A DNA stretch of 64,000 bases from NCBI GenBank assembly GCA_000688775.2, contig CP007628.2, positions 1,612,001-1,676,000 on the forward strand, in the 5' to 3' direction. This DNA comes from Streptococcus sp. VT 162 (lineage in GTDB: Bacteria > Bacillota > Bacilli > Lactobacillales > Streptococcaceae). Numbering within the stretch: position 1 is the stretch's first letter; each line of letters begins with the position of its first letter. Shown in pieces: positions 15,119-23,928 of this stretch. Below the pieces are notes generated by a model, which was given only the letters and a program-made list of their open reading frames with translations, was not told where the DNA came from and made no database searches. A program made the translations under genes and the position numbers.

Positions 15119-16117
15119 TTATAATTTGACGATTCGATTGAAGTAAGGAATCTTCATTAACATTCCAACAATAATAAAACTAACACTTAAAGTAAATAGA
15201 GCAAAAAGTAAATATGCTCCTACAAAATTAAAACCAAATATCCTTTCCCACAATTTCATAATATAAGTGTGTATTATGAAAACTCCCATTGTTTGATTAG
15301 AAATGAAAACAATCCATTCGTTTCGGTTTTCATTCAACGTAAGCGTGAGGATAGTTAGAAAAATTCCTAGAGTACTGACTTTTACAAATAAAGTATCATA
15401 AAAATATTCAGCAAAAAGATTATGGTAAGTATTCTTTGCTAAGAAAAACAATATAATTGGTGAAATCAATAACAAAAGTATGCTAACTATTTTCATCCAA
15501 TTTTTAAATCTATATTTGAGGTTGTCTATATTGAATTGCGCTATATAACCACCTAAAAGGTAGTAGAAAAACCAAGTCCATAATCTAAAAGTTTGCATAA
15601 CATGAGTTTGTATAGGCATCTGAAGGAAAATATTTGCAAATTCAACTATAAACCCAATTGCCACCAATAAAGATAGAATGTATACATATTTTCTTTTAGA
15701 GTTTATAACTGTTTTCAAAACAGGCAAACATAAATAAATAAGAATCAGCGAACCAAAAAACCAAAACTGAAAGAAATACCCTTTTTGTAACAGAGAGCCT
15801 ACAATTTTTTTAATTGGATTAAACGCAAAGTCTCTTTTAAAGAGCCAAACGATAATGTTCCATGATGACACTGTTATTAGAATCCATTTGACTTTTTGAA
15901 GTATGTAAGGATAAGTTATTTCCCTTTTGCCTAACAATAAATAACCATTGACCATAAAAAACAAGGGAATGGAGTAGGTACCTAAATAATATAGATATGC
16001 CAAAAGATTCCATGATCCTGTCTCTTTAAATCCGCCCATTGTTGTATGGAGTAAAACGACCCCAATACACGCAAGCACTTTTAATAAATCTAGGCTGATA
16101 TTCCGATTTTTTTGCAT
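15119..16117 (-). CDS. Acyltransferase-3 family membrane O-acyltransferase
   Basis: 332 residues with about ten hydrophobic segments and the family start RNISLDLLKVLACIGVVLLHT, which carries the conserved R/D and His of acyltransferase-3 (OafA-like) proteins. In streptococcal capsule loci such enzymes O-acetylate the repeat unit at the membrane. It follows wzx with a one-base gap and precedes glf, so it is part of the operon. Which sugar is modified cannot be told from sequence. Confidence 0.85.
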   Translation of the reverse strand: MQKNRNISLDLLKVLACIGVVLLHTTMGGFKETGSWNLLAYLYYLGTYSIPLFFMVNGYLLLGKREITYPYILQKVKWILITVSSWNIIVWLFKRDFAFNPIKKIVGSLLQKGYFFQFWFFGSLILIYLCLPVLKTVINSKRKYVYILSLLVAIGFIVEFANIFLQMPIQTHVMQTFRLWTWFFYYLLGGYIAQFNIDNLKYRFKNWMKIVSILLLLISPIILFFLAKNTYHNLFAEYFYDTLFVKVSTLGIFLTILTLTLNENRNEWIVFISNQTMGVFIIHTYIMKLWERIFGFNFVGAYLLFALFTLSVSFIIVGMLMKIPYFNRIVKL

Positions 16118-16118
16118 T

Positions 16119-17534
16119 CTAGTTTTTCCTAATTATTTGTTTTAATTCTTTTACATCTACCACTTTCAAAGATAGAATTGCAAAAAGATAAATAATTCCA
16201 CCAAGCCCTGCAAACGCTAGAACATTTAGGGTTGGCGAAAAATGTATAACTGTTTTTGAACCTAGCAGAATGCCATACATGATAGCTGACGCTAGAACAA
16301 TTTTTGTCAAAGATCCGATAATTGGAACTTCTTTTAGGTATCTACGGGTAAAGTATAATTGTATCGCCCATACCAACGCCTCTGTCAGAACAGATACAAT
16401 CGCTGCTCCGATATATCCCAGTTTAGGAAGGAATAGTAAGTTCAAACCTACACTGATAATTGCGGGAGCTGTTGTTGAAATCATGAATTCTTTATTTTGA
16501 TTGTGAGGTATCAGTATCTGAATTCCCATGATATTGGTCCAACCGATAAAGAACATACGGAAGATCATAATGGCAATTGCATAACGTGCATCCTGAAAAT
16601 CTTGACCAAGGAAAAAGCTAACAAAATCATCATTGACGATTAAAATTCCTGCCATCATCGGAAAAATGACTAAATTATAAATGAGGAAGGACATTTCATG
16701 CATCTTATTGACTGCCTTATGATCACCTGTCGCTAACAAATGCGCGACACGAGGCAACATAACGCTTCCCAAGGAAGTTACCAAGGTCAGAAGGATATTT
16801 ACTAATTTTAGGGCCTGGTCATAAATCCCTACATCTTTTGTAGAAGCTAAGGCTCCAAGCATGGTACGATCCAGCGTAATGTACAAAGAAATAGCTACTT
16901 GAGGAAGGAATAATAATATGACCGGCTTTAAATGATGCCTAGCATATTCTATGCTAAAATGAGAACTGCCGATAAACTCCCGAGCAGGTACCCACATACT
17001 TAGTTGCCCTAAAAGTTCAAATATGGTTAGCAAAAAAACATAGAGATATAGGTCATTTGCAGATTTGACAAAGAGGAAGATTGAAATGACTCCAACGAGT
17101 TTAACTGTGATATTTCGAACAGTAATCTTTCGAAAATCTTCTAGCCCTTGAAAGAGCCAGGAGATGTCTAAACCTTTTGAAACTAAACTCAATCCCAGAA
17201 TGTAGGCTACCGGATTTTGCATAGAGGGAAGAGTCATACAAAGAAGAGCATATAAGGATATAGAAAGAACTGTTGCCCCTAATTGTAGAGTGTAGATACC
17301 CCAAAAGTTTTTATTAATCTCATTACGATGTCCTGAAATGACCTTAGTACCATAGTTAGCAACTCCCAGCGTCGCTAAGAGGATGAAGTAGGTGACAATG
17401 GAATTAAAGTATCCATACGTCCCTAAATCATCCGAAGAAAAGACCCGTGTTACATAGGGAGTCGTAATAATTGGGAGTATAATCACTAATAACTGATAAG
17501 AAAGATTGTAAGCGTAGTTTTTTAATACTTTCAT
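16119..17534 (-). CDS. wzx: Wzx repeat-unit flippase
   Basis: 471 residues with 12-14 predicted membrane segments of the MATE-like polysaccharide transporter family (start NYAYNLSYQLLVIILPIITT; TPYVTRVFSSDDLGTYGYF). It should flip the undecaprenyl-linked oligosaccharide to the outer face of the membrane for Wzy. Its ATG overlaps the stop of a 31-codon ORF in an ATGA arrangement, suggesting coupled translation. Length and order are normal for the family. Confidence 0.93.
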   Translation of the reverse strand: MKVLKNYAYNLSYQLLVIILPIITTPYVTRVFSSDDLGTYGYFNSIVTYFILLATLGVANYGTKVISGHRNEINKNFWGIYTLQLGATVLSISLYALLCMTLPSMQNPVAYILGLSLVSKGLDISWLFQGLEDFRKITVRNITVKLVGVISIFLFVKSANDLYLYVFLLTIFELLGQLSMWVPAREFIGSSHFSIEYARHHLKPVILLFLPQVAISLYITLDRTMLGALASTKDVGIYDQALKLVNILLTLVTSLGSVMLPRVAHLLATGDHKAVNKMHEMSFLIYNLVIFPMMAGILIVNDDFVSFFLGQDFQDARYAIAIMIFRMFFIGWTNIMGIQILIPHNQNKEFMISTTAPAIISVGLNLLFLPKLGYIGAAIVSVLTEALVWAIQLYFTRRYLKEVPIIGSLTKIVLASAIMYGILLGSKTVIHFSPTLNVLAFAGLGGIIYLFAILSLKVVDVKELKQIIRKN

Positions 17535-17626
17535 TTCAAGTCATCCAATTTAGAATTAATCAGTGAAAACAAAAAGTTTGACTGGTCATACTTATAATGG
17601 TCAATTATTCTAAAAACTTCTTTCAT
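17531..17626 (-). CDS. 31-residue ORF coupled to wzx
   Basis: The ATG at 17626 follows a strong ribosome site (AGGAAAGAGGAAAT). It encodes a hydrophilic peptide starting MKEVFRIIDHYKYD and ending SKLDDLK, whose TGA overlaps the wzx ATG. No family is recognised. It could be a real translational-coupling leader for wzx, or the reading-frame remnant of a deleted gene. It lies in an otherwise empty 150-base gap between the GT2 gene and wzx. Confidence 0.4.
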   Translation of the reverse strand: MKEVFRIIDHYKYDQSNFLFSLINSKLDDLK

Positions 17627-17688
17627 ATTTCCTCTTTCCTACATTTTTTTGACACTTGTTGCAAATTAAATTGGATCTATGCACGATA

Positions 17689-18642
17689 CTATCGTAGCAA
17701 CAAATACAATCTAGGGTTTAACATAAAAATAAGGTATTTTAGTTTTAGTTTCCATGATAACTTATTATTTTTTAACAAGTCACTCATTTCGACTCTCAAC
17801 AACTCTCTATCTTTTGAAAAATCTTTTAAGCCTGAGTCAGCTTTTGCACCAATTATTACAAAACCACCTAATAATTTTTTAGCTTGCAAAGCTTGCTTTA
17901 ATTCTGGACTCTGAATGTACTCTCTTTTAATAACTTCCTCATTTTTTGCAACAGCTTCAAAGAAATCATATCTTTTTTCAGTAAATGTTGAACGAACTAT
18001 ACTCCCTTCCCTACGATAGTAATTGTAGGTTTCAAGTGGACTGATCACGATTCTTTCAGCTAAGGCAAGGTGTTCTGCTACAACATAAAAATCCTCATAG
18101 ATTTTCCCAACTGGAAAAGGGACTCGTTCCAATATACTTTTTTTATAAAGCTTAGCACAGGCAGAAACCGTTGCAACTTTGTCATCCAACATTAGTTCCA
18201 GAGCCTTTTCTTTTGTAATCGGAGCCAAATCTTTATAGTCTGAGTCTTGCAATCGATAAGAAGTATAAGCATTATATTTTGAAGTAGCTTTTACCTTTGT
18301 TGAAATCAAGTCTGCTTGATGTGTTTCCTGAATTTTCACGATTAACTCTAGAGTATATTCTTCAAGATAATCATCCGGATCTAAAAAGAAAATCCAATCT
18401 GAGTTGGCTTTTGCCACTCCAAAATTACGTGCATCAGATAAGCCACCATTTTCTTTGTGGAAAACATGGATATTTTCATATTGTTTTGCATAATCTTCGC
18501 ATAATATAGGAGAATTATCTGTGGAACCATCATTTACAAGGATTATCTCAAAGTTTTGATAGGTCTGTTTAATTAAGCTTTCTATCGCAAAATGCAGATA
18601 GTCTGCAACATTATAAACAGGAACAACGATGCTGATAAACAA
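17689..18642 (-). CDS. GT2-family glycosyltransferase
   Basis: 317 residues of the GT-A fold: N-terminal SIVVPVYNVADYLHFAIESL, nucleotide-binding LVNDGSTDNSP, the NGGLSDARNFG motif and the metal-binding FFLDPDDYL. The start is a TTG at 18642 placed after GAGGGG, one base after the stop of the broken gene before it. The C-terminus has an amphipathic/hydrophobic end (LKYLIFMLNPRLYLLLR) that may touch the membrane. It should add one sugar of the repeat unit in the cytoplasm; donor and linkage are unknown. Confidence 0.9.
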   Translation of the reverse strand: MFISIVVPVYNVADYLHFAIESLIKQTYQNFEIILVNDGSTDNSPILCEDYAKQYENIHVFHKENGGLSDARNFGVAKANSDWIFFLDPDDYLEEYTLELIVKIQETHQADLISTKVKATSKYNAYTSYRLQDSDYKDLAPITKEKALELMLDDKVATVSACAKLYKKSILERVPFPVGKIYEDFYVVAEHLALAERIVISPLETYNYYRREGSIVRSTFTEKRYDFFEAVAKNEEVIKREYIQSPELKQALQAKKLLGGFVIIGAKADSGLKDFSKDRELLRVEMSDLLKNNKLSWKLKLKYLIFMLNPRLYLLLR

Positions 18643-18643
18643 C

Positions 18644-18967
18644 TTAAACGCCCCTCTCTTTTTCTTTCTTTTCAGAGTATTTCTTCAAAATCGGATTAAA
18701 AATTATTCCCAAAGCAAAGTTAGTCCTATAATTTAAGTAAGACAATCTGTCAAATTTTTTCGTAGGAACGTATTTATATGAGCTTTGCTCAAGCTTTCTA
18801 TATAGTTCCTTTAACGACCTTTCCGAATTATTGACCATCCATGACAACCAGTACTTCAAATTTTTTTTATCATTCGGAAGGACTTGTTGAAAAGACTCCA
18901 GCCCTTTTGAAATGTAGTCCTGAATATTACAACTGGGCATTACAATTGTTAATAAACAATCCTTCAT
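18644..18967 (-). pseudogene. Internally deleted GT2 glycosyltransferase
   Basis: 107 residues against roughly 320 for intact relatives. The first 30 residues are a normal GT2 start (LLTIVMPSCNIQDYISKGLE). The nucleotide-binding, DXD and acceptor motifs are missing, and after about residue 33 the sequence resumes with what looks like a GT2 C-terminal region (basic, ending KKYSEKKEKERGV). The deletion kept the reading frame, and the gene still has an ATGA overlap with the preceding GT4 gene and touches the next start, so translational coupling through the operon is preserved. The product cannot be catalytic. Loss of one transferase would change the repeat unit. Confidence 0.75.
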
Positions 18968-20058
18968 CTTATCTCATAAATCGTCTCAATTAGTTCAATC
19001 CACTGCTTGAGAATTTTTTCCTTATCGAATTTATCCATATTATCCATGGCATGATTGGAGAAGGAACTTCGCAAGTTCGAATCTTCCATCAATTCAAGTA
19101 TTCTATCACTCATTTTATCGGTATCATAACAATCAATCAGATAACCATTGACCCCATCTTCAACAATCTCATTTGGTCCTGTTGGACATCTGAAACTAAC
19201 AATTGGGAGGTTGTATTGTTGAGCTTCCAGTAGAACTAGAGGTAAACCTTCATAACGAGAAGTCATGACATAAATCCCTTTATCTCCATAAATCAAATCT
19301 TGATTTTTTTCGAGTCCTTTTATAACTAACTTATCCTGTAAATCATATTCGGTGATGAAATTTCTGATTTTGTCCACTTCATCTTGATTGCCGGAACCGT
19401 AGATTTCCCAAGTCCAGTCAGACCTTTTCACAAACACTTTTTTCGCGACTTGAACAAGATAATCAAATCCTTTTTGATAATCAAAACGGCCAACCGTCAC
19501 GATTTTAGTTGAATTTTTATTATAGGAGATATCTGAAAGAGAAGCCTCTTTCCAATTATAGATGTAGCAAATCCTTTCTTCAGGAACACTGTATTTTTTT
19601 ATATAATTTTCACGGTCTTCTTGAGTAAGGGTCACGAGTTTATCAGCAAATTTCGCTCCAATATACCTTTGTATCTTCTTAACTTTAGTATCAATATCTA
19701 CTATAGAATTTGTATGGTCGCAGGAAACAAATTTTGTTTTCAAACCAATTGTGCTTGCTACACCAACTGTATTCATACTCATTCCGATTCCAAAAACAAT
19801 ATCAATGTTCTCTTCTTTCAGATAGTTTCTCAACAACTTGACCGCTTCGAGAAAATTTTTACTCATAGATATTTTCTTTGATGATAAATTTTGATATCGA
19901 ACCGATTGTTTCAGCGAGAAGAAATTGTTTTCTGTAGAAATCATCGAGAGAAGATGAACTTCATACATAGTTGATAACTCATTTGCAAGGCTGGTTGCTA
20001 CTTTCAGTCCTCCATCTGTTCTATCGATACTCCATTTCACTAAAGCGATTTTTTTCAT
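18964..20058 (-). CDS. GT4-family glycosyltransferase
   Basis: 364 residues with the GT-B fold. The N-terminal half begins KKIALVKWSIDRTDGGLKVA and the C-terminal half has the donor-binding region KIVTVGRFDYQKGFDYL and the EX7E-type motif EGLPLVLLEA. I chose the ATG at 20058 because a GAAGGGGAAG ribosome site precedes it and homologues begin with MKKI. An ATG at 20088 would overlap the licD-family gene and has no ribosome site. It is a cytoplasmic retaining transferase for one repeat-unit sugar; specificity is unknown. Confidence 0.88.
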   Translation of the reverse strand: MKKIALVKWSIDRTDGGLKVATSLANELSTMYEVHLLSMISTENNFFSLKQSVRYQNLSSKKISMSKNFLEAVKLLRNYLKEENIDIVFGIGMSMNTVGVASTIGLKTKFVSCDHTNSIVDIDTKVKKIQRYIGAKFADKLVTLTQEDRENYIKKYSVPEERICYIYNWKEASLSDISYNKNSTKIVTVGRFDYQKGFDYLVQVAKKVFVKRSDWTWEIYGSGNQDEVDKIRNFITEYDLQDKLVIKGLEKNQDLIYGDKGIYVMTSRYEGLPLVLLEAQQYNLPIVSFRCPTGPNEIVEDGVNGYLIDCYDTDKMSDRILELMEDSNLRSSFSNHAMDNMDKFDKEKILKQWIELIETIYEIR

Positions 20059-20065
20059 CTTTAAA

Positions 20066-20902
20066 CTACACTTCCCCTTCATTTTCACCCAGTGATATAA
20101 TCTCGTAGTGGTGAAGAGTTCTTTTGTCTTCTGGTGGCAATTGCATATAATCCGCTCCGTAAATGGCTGTTAAATATTCTTTGTATTTGCAAGGACAACA
20201 AAGTTTAAGATCTTCAAACTGTAATAGGACTGGTTCTCCAAAGTAATCACTCGGTACTATCTCTTTTAATTTGTAAGCTCCCGTATAATTTCCTGCATAA
20301 GCTTCATCAAACGAATATTTTTTTATCGTTTGTAAATATTTTTTCTGAGCCCATGTAAAGGAAATAATCTTCTCAATATTAACAGCATTCGCAAAAGCAA
20401 TAATTATCTTTTCAATGAATGGTCGATTTTCTTTTTTCTGATTCACCAAACTATTGAATTGCGAGAGTTGAACCATCATCCTTGCGTACAAGTATCTCAA
20501 AGAATGAATTTTTTTCTTTAAAGCGTTAGAGGGCATACCATCTAGCGGGAAAATGTCTATCCACAAACTTTCTACCAATTCTTCTTTACTATAATTCATG
20601 ATGATTTTTGTAGAATCATCTCGAATCACAGAGAAAGCTTTTTTATAGTTTAATGTATCTTCGCTTAAAAACTTGTAGTTTTCCGGCAAGACATTTGAAG
20701 CTATTTTTTTAAACTTTTCGTAATCTTCTCTCGGCATACCGATATCGATGTCATCATCCCAAGGTATGAAACCTTTATGACGTACCGCTCCTAACAAGGT
20801 CCCACCTAGAGCATAGTAGGTTAGGTTATTTTCTTCGCAAATATTAATAAACTCTTTCAAAATAGATAAAATCTTATCTTGAATGATTTTGATATCCGAC
20901 AT
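20066..20902 (-). CDS. LicD-family phosphotransferase
   Basis: 278 residues with the LicD signature: YYALGGTLLGAVRHKGFIPW followed by DDDIDIGMPREDYEKF. These are nucleotidyltransferase-fold enzymes that attach phosphocholine or another phospho-substituent (for example a polyol phosphate) to a glycan. A strong AGGAGG ribosome site precedes the ATG. Position between wzy and the GT4 gene indicates modification of the capsule repeat unit rather than teichoic acid, which is handled by the separate lic loci in this group. Whether the donor is CDP-choline cannot be told here. Confidence 0.88.
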   Translation of the reverse strand: MSDIKIIQDKILSILKEFINICEENNLTYYALGGTLLGAVRHKGFIPWDDDIDIGMPREDYEKFKKIASNVLPENYKFLSEDTLNYKKAFSVIRDDSTKIIMNYSKEELVESLWIDIFPLDGMPSNALKKKIHSLRYLYARMMVQLSQFNSLVNQKKENRPFIEKIIIAFANAVNIEKIISFTWAQKKYLQTIKKYSFDEAYAGNYTGAYKLKEIVPSDYFGEPVLLQFEDLKLCCPCKYKEYLTAIYGADYMQLPPEDKRTLHHYEIISLGENEGEV

Positions 20903-20991
20903 ACTTTCCTCCTATATAAATAAATCGAAATTAAACCGTCGTCTCAGTCTATGCTCTTTTAAGTTCTCGTTAAATACTTCTTACCATTTCA

Positions 20992-22209
20992 CTATACGAT
21001 TTTTTCAAACGAACGTCCCCCTTGATCTTCATCGCTTTCATCAGAAAACTGATAATCCGAGTTTATTAAAACACCTACTAATATCCAAAAAATATTGTTA
21101 TGAAGATAGAAATTCAAATCATCAATCATAGAGTGAAAACTCATTAATATCAAAATCAGAGCAAGAATCCACTGGCGTTTCTTAATGACTTTAAGTAGTG
21201 TCAAAGATAGAACTGAGACCATTAATCCCAGGATGAGTAGGCCAAATCTCTGTAAAATTTGGACATACAAATTGTCCACATACAGATAGGTCTGATAGTT
21301 TCTAACACCTTCAACAGTCAGACCATTCCCATTCCAGTAAACTGGTCGTCCAAAAAATCCAAAACCATAGAGATTTAAAGATTTATTAGCCAAGTATATC
21401 CGACCACCTAACATATGATTCACTTTAAAAAGAAGATCATTGATAAAAGAATGACTTGAATTGAGATAGGTAACGGAGACCCAAAAACTAATAACTGCAT
21501 TTACAATAAAGGTTGGTTTAAAAACTTTAATCACATATCCTAACTTTGAAAATAGTTTCGGAAACCATTTTATTAACAAACTGCATGCCAGCAATACACA
21601 GGAACTATAAAATGTTAAACGAGAATCCGTTTGATCATATACCCAATAAACTGATAGAGCTAACAGTAGCCATTGCCAGTATTGGATTTTGTTTTGCTTT
21701 AAATAAAACACAATAGCAACTATATTCATCAGTAAAACCGAAGGAAATAGAGCATATCTAAAGCCTAGGTAGGCCCGTACTCGAGGACCAGAAATTTCTA
21801 TATAATTCGTTATTATTCCTAATCTTGCGCTTATGATAACAAAAAACAACAAGCACATACTAACGACTAATGAAGTTTTCGCCACCTTCTTAAAGGGAAT
21901 ATCTCGTAAAGTATAAATAAATAATATACTTACAGGAAGTTCTGAACTGAGAGATGTCATTTTCCCCACTATAAAATAAATTAAAATCGTTGCAAACAAA
22001 CCAATGAGAGTTCTATAATCATATTTTCTCTTAAACGACTCTTTTATAACCAAAAGAAAGAGGGAAAAAGCTATCGCCAATTTATAAACTGTTCCAGGCA
22101 GATACCGAGCATAAAAAGTTACATTTAATATCGAAACCGTTAAAAATATCCCTAAAGCAACAAGAGCCAAAAGTTCTGGTACAGATTTTATTTTTAGTAC
22201 TAATTTCAT
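20992..22209 (-). CDS. wzy: Wzy-type polysaccharide polymerase
   Basis: 405 residues with about 10-11 hydrophobic segments and a large extracytoplasmic loop between about residues 260 and 320 (HSFINDLLFKVNHMLGGRIY...), the usual topology of O-antigen/capsule polymerases. Sequence conservation in this family is low, so the call rests on topology, size and operon position beside licD and the transferases, and on the absence of any other polymerase in the locus. It should link repeat units on the outer face of the membrane. The C-terminal tail is hydrophilic and acidic. Confidence 0.82.
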   Translation of the reverse strand: MKLVLKIKSVPELLALVALGIFLTVSILNVTFYARYLPGTVYKLAIAFSLFLLVIKESFKRKYDYRTLIGLFATILIYFIVGKMTSLSSELPVSILFIYTLRDIPFKKVAKTSLVVSMCLLFFVIISARLGIITNYIEISGPRVRAYLGFRYALFPSVLLMNIVAIVFYLKQNKIQYWQWLLLALSVYWVYDQTDSRLTFYSSCVLLACSLLIKWFPKLFSKLGYVIKVFKPTFIVNAVISFWVSVTYLNSSHSFINDLLFKVNHMLGGRIYLANKSLNLYGFGFFGRPVYWNGNGLTVEGVRNYQTYLYVDNLYVQILQRFGLLILGLMVSVLSLTLLKVIKKRQWILALILILMSFHSMIDDLNFYLHNNIFWILVGVLINSDYQFSDESDEDQGGRSFEKIV

Positions 22210-22228
22210 TCTTATTATTCATCCCTAT

Positions 22229-23023
22229 CTAAAAACTCTGTCCATATTTTTTTCCAAAGAATTTTGCTTGTAAAAAGGACCTCCCTTTTTGAATCAAATC
22301 AATTTTTTCCATATAAATGAACGGAATCTCTTTTACCCGCAAATCTTGTTTTGCCAACCAAACATTGAACAAGCGTTCACTGATACGACCAAATAATCTA
22401 GCGTCAAAAGCAGAATAGTCTGTAATGTCCAATCTTCTATAGAGTTCATCGATAATTGGGAACAACCATTCACAATAGGCTGCTACATTTTCTTTGGACA
22501 TGATAAACATATTGAACATATAGCCACTGCGTTGTTTCATGACCTGTTCAAAAGCTTCGATATAATCCGGTCTCAACTCGCTAACAATCTGGCGTGTCAC
22601 GTCTAAATGATTGACATCGTGAGTATGTGCATAGTGAGAGTATAGCGTTTCAATGTAATATTTCCGTTTTTTAGGAACGATAACATCATAATTCGACATC
22701 AAGTTTTTCACTTCTGATTTGGAAAGAATAATGTCATCCATACTAATTGCTTCTCTATATGAGTGTCGTTTTGATGTGAAATATCTACGGTAATGTACCA
22801 ATCCTAGATAATCACATTCTAAATTTTTCCAAGCCCAATATAATCCTGTTAATTCACAATAATAAGGATTAAGGTGAGAAATATGAACTCCTTGATTATC
22901 TGGTTGATAACCTAAATCTTCCTTACCCTCACTACCAACTTGGATAGGGATATACAAGTCCTTATCCTCTGGCATTTGAAATCGTTTATGTGTTGCAACT
23001 ATGATTCTATACGTTTTAGACAT
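22229..23023 (-). CDS. DUF4422 glycosyltransferase (WciB-like)
   Basis: 264 residues of the DUF4422 family: N-terminal RIIVATHKRFQMPEDKDLYI, the signature YYCELTGLYWAWKN followed by DYLGLVHYRRYF, and MFNMFIMSKENVAAYCEWLF. In streptococcal capsule loci, members such as WciB act directly after the initiating transferase and have been assigned galactofuranosyl or galactosyl transfer. It is therefore probably the second-sugar transferase here. A 214-base gap containing a long hairpin separates it from the initiating transferase upstream. Confidence 0.82.
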   Translation of the reverse strand: MSKTYRIIVATHKRFQMPEDKDLYIPIQVGSEGKEDLGYQPDNQGVHISHLNPYYCELTGLYWAWKNLECDYLGLVHYRRYFTSKRHSYREAISMDDIILSKSEVKNLMSNYDVIVPKKRKYYIETLYSHYAHTHDVNHLDVTRQIVSELRPDYIEAFEQVMKQRSGYMFNMFIMSKENVAAYCEWLFPIIDELYRRLDITDYSAFDARLFGRISERLFNVWLAKQDLRVKEIPFIYMEKIDLIQKGRSFLQAKFFGKKYGQSF

Positions 23024-23150
23024 TTCTATATCCTAATTCAATTCCCTTCATCCATAACTAGCTCAACTACCTTTTAATCAAAATTGTAATCATTCTCTAT
23101 TAAAAAATATCCAACCAAAATAGATTATCACTAAAACTATCTTGACCCAA

Positions 23151-23202
23151 AAAGATAAAATTGAATACCAAAGATATCCTTTTTGTATTCAATTTTATCT
23201 TT
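23151..23202 (-). terminator. Long perfect hairpin inside the polysaccharide operon
   Basis: The arms aaagataaaattgaatac (23151-23168) and gtattcaattttatcttt (23185-23202) are perfect 18-bp inverted repeats with a 16-base loop. On the transcribed minus strand the second arm runs into a T-rich stretch. The stem is AT-rich, so it may be a partial terminator/attenuator or a protector of the upstream mRNA that would keep wzg-wze and the initiating transferase above the downstream genes. The rest of the 214-base gap has no ORF or recognised element. Confidence 0.5.
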
Positions 23203-23237
23203 ATATATTTCACTTTATGCCGACTCAGTTTGAATTC

Positions 23238-23873
23238 TCAATGAGCTCCTTCACGGGATAACACTCTTCTAATGGTCAAAAAGAAGATTTTGATATCTAA
23301 CCGTAAAGACTGATTTCTAGGATAATATAATTCCATCTCACAACGTTCAGGATAATATACTCCACTCCTACCAGAAACTTGCCATATCCCTGTAATCCCA
23401 GGACGAACAGACAATAAAGTTTCCTGTTCATCCTCGGTATATTCATCTAGTTCATTTTCAAGAATTGGTCTTGGACCAATAAGACTCATATCACCTAGTA
23501 ATACATTTATAAACTGTGGAACCTCATCAATACTTGTTTTTCTTATAAAGTCTCCTATATTTGTAAGTCGTGGATCCTCATTTGGTGGCAATTTATAGCT
23601 ATTCTTTTTATACTTTTCATAAAGTTCCTTATTCGAAATCAGAATTTCTTCTGCGTTCTCGACCATCGACCTAAACTTAATGATTTTAAATTTTTTCCCT
23701 CTGAGACCTGCTCTGCACTGTGTAAAAAATATACTTCCTTTGTAACCTTTCATTTTATAGATTACAAAGATGACCAGAGAACAGGGTAAAACTATAAATA
23801 CCGTTCCAAACAAGCCGATAAATACATCCATAGACCTTTTGAAGGCAATATAGATGATCTTGTTTTGTTTCAC
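23238..23873 (-). CDS. Short initiating undecaprenyl-phosphate sugar-phosphate transferase (WcjG-like)
   Basis: 211 residues, the short form of the bacterial sugar transferase family (monotopic, lacking the four extra N-terminal membrane segments of WchA). It has one hydrophobic segment (17-38), KFRSMVENAEE, the DPRLTNIGDFIRKTSIDEVPQF catalytic block and PGITGIWQVSGRS. It starts with GTG after AAGGGGGAG. It transfers a sugar-1-phosphate from a UDP-sugar to undecaprenyl phosphate and begins each repeat unit. Short enzymes of this type in pneumococcus (WcjG) are assigned to galactose rather than glucose, so galactose or GalNAc is the more likely first sugar; that is inference. Confidence 0.88.
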   Translation of the reverse strand: MKQNKIIYIAFKRSMDVFIGLFGTVFIVLPCSLVIFVIYKMKGYKGSIFFTQCRAGLRGKKFKIIKFRSMVENAEEILISNKELYEKYKKNSYKLPPNEDPRLTNIGDFIRKTSIDEVPQFINVLLGDMSLIGPRPILENELDEYTEDEQETLLSVRPGITGIWQVSGRSGVYYPERCEMELYYPRNQSLRLDIKIFFLTIRRVLSREGAH

Positions 23874-23928
23874 CTAAAACTCCCCCTTGTAATAATCCCC
23901 TTAGATAATTTTCCAACTACAAGATTCC

